Notes: generated from the letters alone by a model not told the origin. Shown: positions 1-6,989, numbered from the stretch's first letter. The stretch is 8,815 nt of DNA from Nitrospirales bacterium (GCA_020846375.1 JADLDZ010000410.1:1-8815); one strand, 5' to 3'. Program-made: numbers and translations.

Positions 1-54
1 GTACGCGCAATCGATCACGTCGCAGCCGTCTATCTTTGACATCGCCATTGGCAT
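1..54 (-). CDS. Start of small Cys-containing protein, DUF1540-like (partial)
   Basis: The first 18 codons of a minus-strand gene run off the left edge; the translation begins MPMAMSKIDGCDVIDCAY. The spacing of the two cysteines (GCDVIDCAY) resembles the opening of DUF1540 proteins, small proteins of unknown function with conserved cysteines that may bind metal. The ATG at 54 is preceded by AAGGGGG with about 8 nt spacing, and a promoter with a perfect TTGACA lies at 95-122. ATGs at 48 and 42 are possible alternative starts. Only 18 residues are visible, so the family call rests on a short motif. Confidence 0.5.
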   Translation of the reverse strand, partial: MPMAMSKIDGCDVIDCAY

Positions 55-94
55 GGATATTCCCCCTTCACGCCATTCCCTCCTGCTTAAAAAA

Positions 95-122
95 AGTTTA
101 GCAGAATAAGACAGACTGTCAA
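95..122 (-). promoter_or_regulatory. Sigma70-type promoter for the gene at the left edge
   Basis: On the minus strand there is a perfect -35 TTGACA at 122-117, a 16-nt spacer, and a -10 TAAACT (4 of 6) at 100-95. Transcription would start near 88 and leave a leader of about 34 nt before the ATG at 54. The -35 lies 21 nt beyond the repeat at 144-192, the same distance as at the right-hand copy. Confidence 0.5.
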
Positions 123-143
123 GCGGGGCAACGATCTTGCCAT

Positions 144-192
144 CTGTACAGGTGTGTACATAGTGACCAGACTGAGGGGAGAGGGTGAAGAG
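144..192 (+). repeat. Imperfect repeat, left copy
   Basis: This 49-bp stretch matches 8357-8405 at 40 of 49 positions without gaps and in the same orientation. The best block is the shared CCAGACTGAG followed by a purine-rich GGAGAGGG. Outside the block similarity ends, except that TTGACA begins 21 nt away in both copies on the minus strand. Read on the minus strand, the copies encode QSGHYVHTCTD here and QSGNYVHTYTE on the right. Five of the nine differences fall at third codon positions and are synonymous, a weak hint of former coding sequence. It could be the end of a mobile element or an upstream regulatory sequence. I do not recognise the family. Confidence 0.6.
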
Positions 193-493
193 CAGCGGGG
201 AGACAAAGAGAGTAGAAGCTGTACGTCACATCCTGCATGTTGTAAGAAAGTTGAAGGTATCCTGGCAGAGAAAATCCACACAACTTCCCGGATTGAGAGC
301 AGCCCGATGATCCTATACCATGAACTAATTTCACTGTGGCATAAAGCTATTTTCGTTACTCTTTGCTGTTTTGCGGCGTTCCCCGCAGGAGATTATACAG
401 TGCGGGCGCTCCCAAGCGAATCAGGGGTTGTCGTTCCACTGGATTCCGCGGAAATCCCATGGCAGCGGCAGGCAGACCGCTATGGCAGCGCTG
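193..493. other. Intergenic region downstream of the respiratory operon
   Basis: About 300 bp between the repeat and the stop codon of the cytochrome b-c gene. Several short ORFs exist on both strands, but none has a convincing ribosome site or recognisable domain. On the minus strand a near-palindrome (GGATTTCCGCGGAATCC, about 443-459) lies roughly 35 nt after the operon's stop codon. No T-run follows it, so it is not a clear intrinsic terminator. I see nothing else here. Confidence 0.4.
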
Positions 494-1909
494 TCATTCG
501 CCTACCCCAAAACCCGGTCTTTTCCGGGTCGCCAGAAAGTCCAGAAGGTTTTCGGTTTCCGTGGTGGAAAGGATGCGGCCGAATACCGGCATGTTGTATG
601 CGCCGTTCATGATGCGCAGCGTCATCTGGTCGCGGGTAAGCCGGTCGGCTATCCAGCTCAGATCAGGCCCCCTCTTGCCCCCATGGCCCTCTATCGTGTG
701 GCAGTAGAGGCATGCCTTCTCATTGAAGACCATGGCCCCGTCATACACCGGGCCGGAAGAAACCCCGATGATATCCGCGGTCAGGGGAGGAGCGTTGACG
801 CGAGGGGACCAATTCTCACGCCATCCCGCCAGGGTAAGCGCGGCGATGCACGAGAATATGAATATCACAGCGGCGACCGCCAAAGGTCTTCGCTCCGGAT
901 GCCGCTCCCCGCGGTTGCTTGCCAGCGGTACCGAAAGGAGGATCAGAGCGATCAAGAAGGGCGCCAAAACCATGACATAGTTCTCAAGGGAGTACGGTAG
1001 CAGTGCCAGCACGGCGAAATACCACCAGAAATACCAGTCAGGACGGGGGTGCGCATTGATCAGCGAAGGATCAGGCGGCCTGTCAAGCTTGGACGGACCG
1101 ACCACCCAGGCCAATAGCAATACGGCAAGGACCACTGCAAGAGCGAACACGAAATCGCGCCAGGCGGCTTCGGGCCAGAAAGGAACGCCTTTCTCCCGCA
1201 GCATGCTCTGGTATTCCGAACGATACGTCGAGGGATCCACCCCGCGCCCCGGCACGGGAGGTTCGGATACTCCGTTTCGAAGCACGAGATACAGATGCAG
1301 GCCCGCAAGCGATACGAGCAGGATCGGCAGGATGAAGACATGCACCGCAAATATCCGGCTCAAGGTAGAGGATCCCATTACATCGCCGCCCATTATGAAG
1401 TACCCGAGCCATGTGCCGATCAGGGGAAAGCGTCCGGACATCTCGGTGCCTACCACCAGCGACCATACCGCGTTCTGGTCCCAGCGCATTATCTGGCCGC
1501 TGAATGCCATCGCTGCAGTGATACCAAGCAACAGCACGCCGCTGCCCCAGTTCAATTCCCTCGGAAACTTGTAACTGCCGGTAAGGAATACCCTGACGAG
1601 GTGAATGATGATCATGACGACCATGGCCGATGCCCCCCAGTAATGCATGCCTCTCAGAAGCGCACCCAGCGGGGCTTTGTCGGTAATATACTGCAGGCTT
1701 TGATAGGCGCCGCCCGTCGAAGAAACATAGGTCGTCAGCAGACCGATGCCGGTGACAACCTGCAGGATAAAAGCCGCCAGGACCGCGCTGCCGAAGACAT
1801 ATTTCCACCTGGCGCCGGGCGGGACCGGATGAACCGCCACCGACACAATCAGGTTCACGAGGCCGGTCCGGTCGTTCAGCCATTGCAAGGGCGTTTTCCT
1901 CTGCTTCAT
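494..1909 (-). CDS. qcrB: Cytochrome b (b6-subunit IV type) fused to C-terminal cytochrome c
   Basis: This is the membrane core of a quinol:cytochrome c oxidoreductase; it oxidises quinol at the periplasmic side and passes electrons across two b hemes. The 471-residue protein has about seven membrane helices. Heme b ligands are H89 and H103 in helix B and H190 and H205 in helix D; the 15-residue step of the second pair is typical of b6 rather than mitochondrial cytochrome b. The Qo motif reads PDWY (290-293) instead of the common PEWY. After the last helix (about 342-362) comes a periplasmic cytochrome c domain with CLYCH (400-404) and a probable Met ligand M440. A GTG at 1930 overlaps the Rieske stop codon but lacks a ribosome site, whereas ATG 1909 follows GGAGAGGA. 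It is the last gene of the operon. No separate cytochrome c1 or f gene is present, so this c domain probably takes that role. Confidence 0.93.
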   Translation of the reverse strand: MKQRKTPLQWLNDRTGLVNLIVSVAVHPVPPGARWKYVFGSAVLAAFILQVVTGIGLLTTYVSSTGGAYQSLQYITDKAPLGALLRGMHYWGASAMVVMIIIHLVRVFLTGSYKFPRELNWGSGVLLLGITAAMAFSGQIMRWDQNAVWSLVVGTEMSGRFPLIGTWLGYFIMGGDVMGSSTLSRIFAVHVFILPILLVSLAGLHLYLVLRNGVSEPPVPGRGVDPSTYRSEYQSMLREKGVPFWPEAAWRDFVFALAVVLAVLLLAWVVGPSKLDRPPDPSLINAHPRPDWYFWWYFAVLALLPYSLENYVMVLAPFLIALILLSVPLASNRGERHPERRPLAVAAVIFIFSCIAALTLAGWRENWSPRVNAPPLTADIIGVSSGPVYDGAMVFNEKACLYCHTIEGHGGKRGPDLSWIADRLTRDQMTLRIMNGAYNMPVFGRILSTTETENLLDFLATRKRPGFGVGE

Positions 1910-1913
1910 TTTT

Positions 1914-1921
1914 TCCTCTCC
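1914..1921 (-). promoter_or_regulatory. Ribosome binding site setting the cytochrome b start
   Basis: GGAGAGGA on the minus strand ends 4 nt before ATG 1909. It supports that start over the upstream GTG at 1930, whose upstream sequence (TTCCCATCAC) has no Shine-Dalgarno match. Confidence 0.6.
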
Positions 1922-1926
1922 GGAAG

Positions 1927-2448
1927 TCACGTGATGGGAAGAGAACGCGTCTCCAGTTCTACCTGTCCGCCGCGAACCCTGACCCGGAAGCGCTGCAGAG
2001 GTAGGGGAGCGGGGCCAGCCGCGACAGATCCGTCCGCGTAGTAAACACTACCGTGGCAGGGACAGATGAACAGTTTGGAGTTTGGTTCCCAGCGGACCGG
2101 ACAACCGAGGTGGGAACAATTAAGGACAAAAGCGGTAAAGTTCGCGTCCCCCTCCCTGCGCACCCAGGCGCCCGTTTTGCCGGTCACACCCGCCCAGGAC
2201 CTTGCCGACGGATTTTCAAAGGCGACCAGGACCGTATCGCCGTCAGTGAACCGGTCTACCGACCCTATTGGTACCCACTGATGTTGCATCTTGCGGAAAG
2301 CCGGCTCCAGGATATAGCCGATCACCGGCAATCCCGCCGCGGCCGCCAGCAGGGTCCCTGCGGCTATGGCGAGAGTGGCCAGGAAACGTCGCCGACCCAG
2401 GCCGGCTTCACCAGGCCGGCCGGCTGTATTGTCAGTGTCGCTCTTCAC
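1927..2448 (-). CDS. qcrA: Rieske [2Fe-2S] protein of the bc complex
   Basis: The iron-sulfur subunit takes the first electron from quinol at the Qo site and hands it to the c heme. The 173-residue protein starts with a twin-arginine segment (GRRRFLATLA, 18-27) and one anchoring helix (about 24-46), as expected for a folded cluster protein exported by Tat. Cluster-binding boxes are CSHLGC (111-116) and CPCHGS (129-134): ligands C111, H113, C129 and H132, with C116 and C131 as the usual disulfide pair. The start is GTG at 2448, preceded by TAGGAG at about 9 nt; it overlaps the upstream small membrane protein gene by 17 bp. The cytochrome b gene follows after 17 bp. Family identity is certain; pairing with that cytochrome b is inferred from adjacency. 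Confidence 0.95.
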   Translation of the reverse strand: MKSDTDNTAGRPGEAGLGRRRFLATLAIAAGTLLAAAAGLPVIGYILEPAFRKMQHQWVPIGSVDRFTDGDTVLVAFENPSARSWAGVTGKTGAWVRREGDANFTAFVLNCSHLGCPVRWEPNSKLFICPCHGSVYYADGSVAAGPAPLPLQRFRVRVRGGQVELETRSLPIT

Positions 2449-2692
2449 GTGAGAGCTCTCCTACCCATTTTACGATAGCCAAAATGAAAAGCACTATTCC
2501 CACAATGCTTATAAGATTTGACGTCAGGATCCCGAGCCCCATAAGCGTCGCTCCCAAGGAAAGCATAAACGGCCAGTGGGTGGGGGAGGGGATGGCTTCG
2601 GGCTTCGGAATATTCCAGCCTTCCAGACTTTTTCCCCCATTGTCAGGGGAAAGACCTCCGGTGCCTTGTCGATTTTCATTGCTGTCTTGCAT
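2432..2692 (-). CDS. Small two-helix membrane protein, possible oxidase subunit IV-like
   Basis: This 86-residue protein has a polar N-terminal region (about 1-40, rich in Gly, Asn and Pro) and two predicted membrane helices (about 41-58 and 61-77) separated by a short turn around N59. A short charged tail (SREERH) ends it. It resembles the small accessory subunits, often labelled subunit IV, found beside bacterial cytochrome c oxidases, but no diagnostic motif fixes the family. ATG 2692 follows AAAGGA with about 8 nt spacing. The gene overlaps ctaG by 17 bp and the Rieske gene by 17 bp, so it is translated within the operon. Its place between the oxidase and bc genes makes a role in assembling or joining the two complexes possible; this is inference. 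Confidence 0.75.
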   Translation of the reverse strand: MQDSNENRQGTGGLSPDNGGKSLEGWNIPKPEAIPSPTHWPFMLSLGATLMGLGILTSNLISIVGIVLFILAIVKWVGELSREERH

Positions 2693-3497
2693 ATCCGGAT
2701 CCTTTGTGTGCCGCCATCCGTTCTTCAGGGCTGTACAGCCGACTGATAGCGGCCAGCATCGCCGAGAAATACAGCAGGCCTCCGACTATCCACATGAACA
2801 TGCCGCCCAGATCGAGGTCCGACTGGGGATCCAGTTTCCAGACAGTGCGGACAAACCGGTAGACGGCGTCGTCGGTGGGGCGCATGTACCTTGGGTAATA
2901 TCCAACAGGTGCAAAAGTCAACAAGATTCCGAGGATCATGTTGGCCGAAAGAGCGATAAAAATATAAACTGCCCCCACGACCGGTGAAAGTCGATGCGAC
3001 GGCAAAGGGGTGAAGATGGGCCACCAGAATATGGTCCCCGTAATCAGCATGCTCAAATGCTGCACCGCGTGGATCCCTTCGCTGTTCAGCGCCGTGTTAT
3101 AGAGTACAGGCAGATGCCACAGCCACAAGGTTCCCACTGCCAGCAGCCAGGCCACGGCCGGCCTGCGGAGAAATCGCTCGGCTTTTGCCGCGACTTCAAC
3201 GGACAAAAGCGCCTGCACCGGAGCCGGCGGGAGGCCGAGCAGGAGAAGCGGAGGCACGGCCAGATAGAGCAGGATATGTTCCAGCATATGGGCGCTAAAC
3301 AGATAATTATCACCGAGAAAATCCAACGGCCCGATCAGCGTCAACAGCATGAGCGCAACGCCTGAGATGAAAAATGCCGCTTTGCGGTCCATGCGGAAAT
3401 GGACCATCCACAGATACGCGAGGAGAAGCGCTGTGCATCCGATGATTACCGTCGGCTCGAAATCCCACGCCTCCCAAAATAGTTGTGCGCCGGTCAT
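2676..3497 (-). CDS. ctaG: CtaG-type cytochrome c oxidase assembly factor
   Basis: This polytopic membrane protein belongs to the Caa3_CtaG family, which supports assembly of the CuB centre of caa3-type oxidases; it is unrelated to the Cox11-type proteins that share the symbol. The 273 residues contain about seven helices. Visible family features are the His-rich helix SAHMLEH (68-74), LWHLP (126-130), QHLSM (146-150) with FWWP (157-160), and the late DLGGMFMW (229-236). Two starts are possible: GTG 3509, which lacks a ribosome site, and ATG 3497, which forms an ATGA overlap with the coxC stop codon. I chose ATG 3497 because the two preceding junctions have the same ATGA arrangement. The 3' end overlaps the small membrane protein gene by 17 bp. 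Confidence 0.9.
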   Translation of the reverse strand: MTGAQLFWEAWDFEPTVIIGCTALLLAYLWMVHFRMDRKAAFFISGVALMLLTLIGPLDFLGDNYLFSAHMLEHILLYLAVPPLLLLGLPPAPVQALLSVEVAAKAERFLRRPAVAWLLAVGTLWLWHLPVLYNTALNSEGIHAVQHLSMLITGTIFWWPIFTPLPSHRLSPVVGAVYIFIALSANMILGILLTFAPVGYYPRYMRPTDDAVYRFVRTVWKLDPQSDLDLGGMFMWIVGGLLYFSAMLAAISRLYSPEERMAAHKGSGYARQQ

Positions 3498-4042
3498 TGC
3501 AGAATCCACAGGTAGACAACGGGGAAAATGACCGCCCAGACCCCGTCTACGAAATGCCAGTAGATCGAAACGCTGTCCACGGCCCTTAAGGGGTCTACGA
3601 TGCCCCGCTTCAGCTCGAGACCGAAAAGGGTCCCCAGCATGGTGAGGCCGATAAAGACGTGGAGGCCGTGAAAGCCCGTAAGGGTGAAGAACGTCGTGCC
3701 GAACAGGTCCCGGCTGATGATCACGTTTTTCCGGATGAGAGACACGTATTCAACGCCCTGCCCCGCCAAAAACGCCGTTCCCAACACAAGCGTCGTGAAA
3801 AGCAATGCAAGAGCCGCTCTCCTCGCGCCGTTCCTGAAATGAATGCCCGCGCGCCACATCGTGAAACTGCTGCCGACAAGACATGCGGTAAAGATCCCGG
3901 TTTTCGGGACATCCAGGTAACGGAACGCGTCGGCTGCGCTGGGCGTGGTCGCGTGATAGACCACGTACGCGATGATCAGCAGGATAAAGAAAACCGATTC
4001 GGATGCCACGAAAAGCAACATTGCCAGCCTGATCCTGCTCAT
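3494..4042 (-). CDS. coxC: Cytochrome c oxidase subunit III
   Basis: Subunit III has no redox centre; it stabilises subunit I and proton uptake. The 182-residue protein has five predicted helices, matching the short bacterial form rather than the seven-helix form of about 260 residues. Family signatures are ASESVFFILL (13-22) with its conserved Glu, the GFHGLHVFIGL segment in helix 4, and the closing YWHFVDGVWAVIFPVVYLW helix. Its ATG overlaps the coxA stop codon as ATGA, and its own stop overlaps the ctaG start the same way, indicating translational coupling. Confidence 0.95.
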   Translation of the reverse strand: MSRIRLAMLLFVASESVFFILLIIAYVVYHATTPSAADAFRYLDVPKTGIFTACLVGSSFTMWRAGIHFRNGARRAALALLFTTLVLGTAFLAGQGVEYVSLIRKNVIISRDLFGTTFFTLTGFHGLHVFIGLTMLGTLFGLELKRGIVDPLRAVDSVSIYWHFVDGVWAVIFPVVYLWILQ

Positions 4043-5736
4043 TCGTTATCCCTCTCACGAGAGGATGACGGCAGCGTATCCGGCAGCCTTCCGGATTCCT
4101 TCAGGTCCCAGAGCGGCGTGATGCTGCGAACGGGCGGGATGCGCTCGAAGTTGCGAGGCGGCGGAGGGGAGGACGTGGCCCATTCCAGGGTCGCGCCGTT
4201 CCACGGATTATCCCCGGCCGGTTTCCCTTTGCGGAGGCTGACGATCAGGTTTGCGAAAAAGACAAGAATCCCCAGTGCGAGGATGTAGGCGGAAAGAGAG
4301 GATATGAGGTTGATGGACGCAAGATGCGGCAGATCGGGGTAGGTATAAACCCTGCGCGGCATGCCCGCGAGCCCGGCGAAGTGGAGTATGAAGAACGCGC
4401 CGTTGAAGCCGATCACCATGAGCCAGAACTGGATCTTGCCCAGCTTTTCCGAGAGCATGCGACCGGTTATTTTCGGGTACCAGTAATAAAATCCCGCCAT
4501 GACCGTGAAGAGGGTGCCGCCCAGAAGCGTGTAATGGAAATGGGCCACTACGAAATACGTGTGGGTAAGCGCCCAGTCGATGGGCACGGTGGCGAAGGCT
4601 ACGCCGGTCAGACCGCCGATCGTGAACTGCAAGATGAATGCAACGGCGAACAGCATGGCCGTGTCGAAGCTGATCGAGCCTCCCCACATGGTGGCGATCC
4701 AGTTGAAGACCTTGATCCCGGTGGGGACGGCGATCAGCATGCTTGCGAGGGCAAAGACATAATAGACTGTAAAATTCATTCCCGTAGCGAACATGTGATG
4801 CGCCCAGACGCCGAAGCTGAGGAAACCGATCGCCACGGTGGCGATGGCCAGGAAGGCGTAGCCGAAGATCGGCTTGCGGGAGAAAACCGGGATCACCTCC
4901 GATATGATCCCGAAGCCGGGCAGGATCAGGATGTAAACCTCGGGGTGGCCGAAAAACCAAAAATAATGTTGCCAGAGCAGCGGCTTGCCCCCTGCCGCCG
5001 GGACGAAGAAGAGGGCATTCAGATGCCGGTCAAGGAACAGCATCACCAGCGCCGTGTTCAGCGCGGGCATGGCCAGAAGCATGAGAACGGCGTTGGCCGC
5101 CGACATCCAGACGAACAACGGCACCCGGGACAGTTTCATATCGGGGGCGCGCAGTGCGGCAACGGTGACGAGAATGTTGACCGAGTTCATGATCGTCCCT
5201 GCCCCGGCCAGGAGGAGGCCGACGATCCAATAGTCCACGCCGGTGCCGATCATATACTTGCTCATCGTATAGTTAGTTTCTGTAAGCGGGGCATAGGCGG
5301 ACCAACCCACGTTGAGCGCGCCGCCCGTAAAAAAACTGAAATACAGAAGGAGTCCGCCCATCAGGTACAGCCAGTAGCTGAGGGCGTTCATCCTCGGGAA
5401 CGCGACGTCGCGGGCCCCGATCATCAGGGGCGTGAAATAGATCATGAAAGCGATGAGCATGGGCATAACCGCGAGGAATACCATCGTGGTGCCGTGCATC
5501 GAGAAGACCTGGTTGTAGGTCGCGGAGGACAGCCAGCCATGGTTCGGTCTGATGAGCTGGGTGCGCATGATCATTGCCAGGGATACGGCCACCAGGAAAA
5601 ACGTCAGCGAAGTTATGAAATACATGATGCCTATCTGCTTGTGGTCCACGGGAGAGAGCCAGCTCAGCAGGCCTTTATATTCCTTCATTTGAAAAACGGT
5701 CCCGGCTTTTTCAGGGGGAACGGATCCGCCGTTCAT
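4039..5736 (-). CDS. coxA: Cytochrome c oxidase subunit I (heme-copper oxidase, A1-type)
   Basis: This catalytic subunit reduces O2 at heme a3-CuB and pumps protons. The 565-residue protein has about 12 helices. Recognisable elements in order are FSMHGTT with the heme a His, GARDVAFPRMN with the D-channel Asp, FGHPEVY with the CuB His, the Glu of A1-type enzymes and the cross-linked Tyr, VWAHHMF with the other CuB His pair, VPTGIKVFNW with the K-channel Lys, VVAHFHY with the heme a3 and heme a His, and MPRRVYTYPD with the propionate Arg pair. The Asn normally found shortly before the D-channel Asp (GNYxxP) is Ile here (MIYFTP). The start at 5736 forms ATGA with the coxB stop and follows GGAGG by 6 nt. 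A longer reading frame from 5838 exists but overlaps coxB by about 100 bp and is rejected. Confidence 0.97.
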   Translation of the reverse strand: MNGGSVPPEKAGTVFQMKEYKGLLSWLSPVDHKQIGIMYFITSLTFFLVAVSLAMIMRTQLIRPNHGWLSSATYNQVFSMHGTTMVFLAVMPMLIAFMIYFTPLMIGARDVAFPRMNALSYWLYLMGGLLLYFSFFTGGALNVGWSAYAPLTETNYTMSKYMIGTGVDYWIVGLLLAGAGTIMNSVNILVTVAALRAPDMKLSRVPLFVWMSAANAVLMLLAMPALNTALVMLFLDRHLNALFFVPAAGGKPLLWQHYFWFFGHPEVYILILPGFGIISEVIPVFSRKPIFGYAFLAIATVAIGFLSFGVWAHHMFATGMNFTVYYVFALASMLIAVPTGIKVFNWIATMWGGSISFDTAMLFAVAFILQFTIGGLTGVAFATVPIDWALTHTYFVVAHFHYTLLGGTLFTVMAGFYYWYPKITGRMLSEKLGKIQFWLMVIGFNGAFFILHFAGLAGMPRRVYTYPDLPHLASINLISSLSAYILALGILVFFANLIVSLRKGKPAGDNPWNGATLEWATSSPPPPRNFERIPPVRSITPLWDLKESGRLPDTLPSSSRERDNE

Positions 5737-6662
5737 TTCAATCCTCCGAGATAGGCAACAAGATATCCGACCTGATCGTCGGAAAGGCCGAGGTCGGGCA
5801 TGTTGCAGTCCTTTACGGACTGGGGATCCCTGAGCCACCTGGACAGGTTCTCCGGCGTATTGGTAAGCGCGCCCGCAGCCAGGGTTTCCCGGCTTGCCAC
5901 GTGGGTCAGGTCAGGAGCCACGCGGCCTTTGGTCACGAGCCCGGCAATGGAGTGGCAGTTGATGCAGTTCTTTTCCATGAAGACCCCGACTCCTTTAGCT
6001 GCCTGAGCTGCTGAGGGGGGCGAGGCCGGCTGCTGCTGGCTCCCGATCCATGTATTGAAATCATCGGTAGACTGTGCAATGACCCGGATCCTCATCTTCC
6101 CATGACCCATGCCGCAGAACGAACTGCAGGCGCCCAGGTAGACCCCCGGGCGTTCGAGGGTCAGCCACAGGTGGTTCGGATGGCCAGGAATGACGTCGAT
6201 TTTCTGTCCCAGCGACGGGACCCAGAAGCTGTGAATTACATCTCCGGATTCGAACCGGAGAAGCAGGCGTCTGCCCACCGGCAAGTGGATCTCGTTGGCC
6301 GCCGTCACTCCCGGTTGAGGATAGCGCAGCCCCCACCACCACTGGTGCGCTGTTACGGTCAGGTCGGGCTGATGTCCGAGCGCCGGCGGGTTCACCAGGG
6401 ACATGATCCAGACGGCAACGACAAAGAGCCCGGTGACGATGAGAAGGGGAATGGCTGTCCAGAGGACTTCCAGCCTGACATTTTCCCTGAAAGTTTTCGG
6501 CTCCCGCCCTTCCCGACGGCGGAACCTGCACAAGGCGTACATTGATAACCCCGCGACAACGGCAAAGATAAAGGCAGAAACACCGAGCACGATATAAAAC
6601 GCCCGGAGAATATCGACAGCCTGCCTCGTCCCCGGACTTAACACCGATGTAAAATAATCCAT
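5733..6662 (-). CDS. coxB: Cytochrome c oxidase subunit II with fused cytochrome c (caa3-type)
   Basis: This subunit receives electrons on its own c heme and passes them via CuA to subunit I. The 309 residues comprise two helices (about 20-43 and 66-90), a periplasmic cupredoxin domain and a C-terminal cytochrome c domain. CuA ligands are H144 (in IHSFWVP), C179, C183, H187 and M190 in CSSFCGMGHGKM. The residue at 181, usually Glu, is Ser; normally its backbone carbonyl binds copper and its side chain serves a nearby metal site. The aromatic run HQWWWG (106-111) is the usual electron-entry region. The c domain has CINCH (233-237) and a likely Met ligand, M288. The N-terminus has no lipobox Cys. 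ATG 6662 follows GGAGG. It is the first intact gene of the operon, 87 bp after a truncated stress-protein gene. Confidence 0.96.
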   Translation of the reverse strand: MDYFTSVLSPGTRQAVDILRAFYIVLGVSAFIFAVVAGLSMYALCRFRRREGREPKTFRENVRLEVLWTAIPLLIVTGLFVVAVWIMSLVNPPALGHQPDLTVTAHQWWWGLRYPQPGVTAANEIHLPVGRRLLLRFESGDVIHSFWVPSLGQKIDVIPGHPNHLWLTLERPGVYLGACSSFCGMGHGKMRIRVIAQSTDDFNTWIGSQQQPASPPSAAQAAKGVGVFMEKNCINCHSIAGLVTKGRVAPDLTHVASRETLAAGALTNTPENLSRWLRDPQSVKDCNMPDLGLSDDQVGYLVAYLGGLK

Positions 6663-6749
6663 CTTTGCCTCCGGTTATAAAGCATGGCGGTGCCGGGCCT
6701 TTGGCCGATTCGTCGAATTCAGCAGTCCTTCTACCCGGCGCCTTCAGCT

Positions 6750-6941
6750 TCAGGATGAATTCATAAACGAAGCCCCCGGCACCAACAGGTTCCAGCCTTC
6801 CAGACCGAACGGGTTGTGGATGACATGAATGACGTAGAGCTCGTCCCCCTGCCTGCGTGACAACGATGCACCGTATGCAAATGTCTTCCGGCACGTTTCC
6901 GGCATCCTGCACACACAGAGAATCCGTTTTACTTCCTCCAT
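6750..6941 (-). pseudogene. Truncated universal stress protein (N-terminal part only)
   Basis: The 63-codon frame begins MEEVKRILCVCRMPETCRK and contains ELYVIHVIHNPFGLEGWNL. This matches the N-terminal beta-alpha-beta part of UspA-fold proteins, including the YVIHVI strand. Full proteins have about 140-150 residues; here a TGA at 6752-6750 ends the frame before the nucleotide-binding GxxxxG(S/T) region, and no other frame clearly restores the rest. The start is well formed: AAGGGGGTGG lies just upstream, and a good promoter lies at 6963-6989. It may still be translated as a short leader for coxB, 87 bp downstream. Call: decayed gene; a functional short peptide cannot be excluded. Confidence 0.6.
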
Positions 6942-6962
6942 GTCCCACCCCCTTAATTTTTT

Positions 6963-6989
6963 ATTATCACATTACGATGCGCGTGTCAA
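6963..6989 (-). promoter_or_regulatory. Probable promoter of the cox-bc operon
   Basis: On the minus strand there is a perfect -35 TTGACA (6989-6984), a 15-nt spacer and a -10 GATAAT (6968-6963, 5 of 6). Shifting the -10 to TAATAA gives a 17-nt spacer with a poorer match. Transcription would begin near 6955, just before the truncated stress-protein ATG at 6941. It would run through coxB and the rest of the operon, since I see no terminator between 6749 and 6663. Confidence 0.5.

Noticed and set aside
443..459. Near-palindrome after the operon as an intrinsic terminator
   Set aside because: No T-run follows on the transcribed strand, so it does not meet the usual form of an intrinsic terminator.
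154..612. Plus-strand frame of about 150 codons, with a signal-peptide-like stretch around 340-390
   Set aside because: It runs antisense into the well-supported cytochrome b-c gene, starts inside the repeat, and has no recognisable domain.
4324..5754. Long plus-strand frame of 476 codons opposite coxA
   Set aside because: It is the antisense shadow of coxA, rich in Glu, His and Arg, with no domain; the coxA reading has all catalytic motifs.
5737..5838. Longer CoxA N-terminus starting at 5838
   Set aside because: The extra residues are Arg/Pro-rich and out of frame over the coxB cytochrome c domain. The ATG at 5736 has GGAGG and an ATGA overlap.
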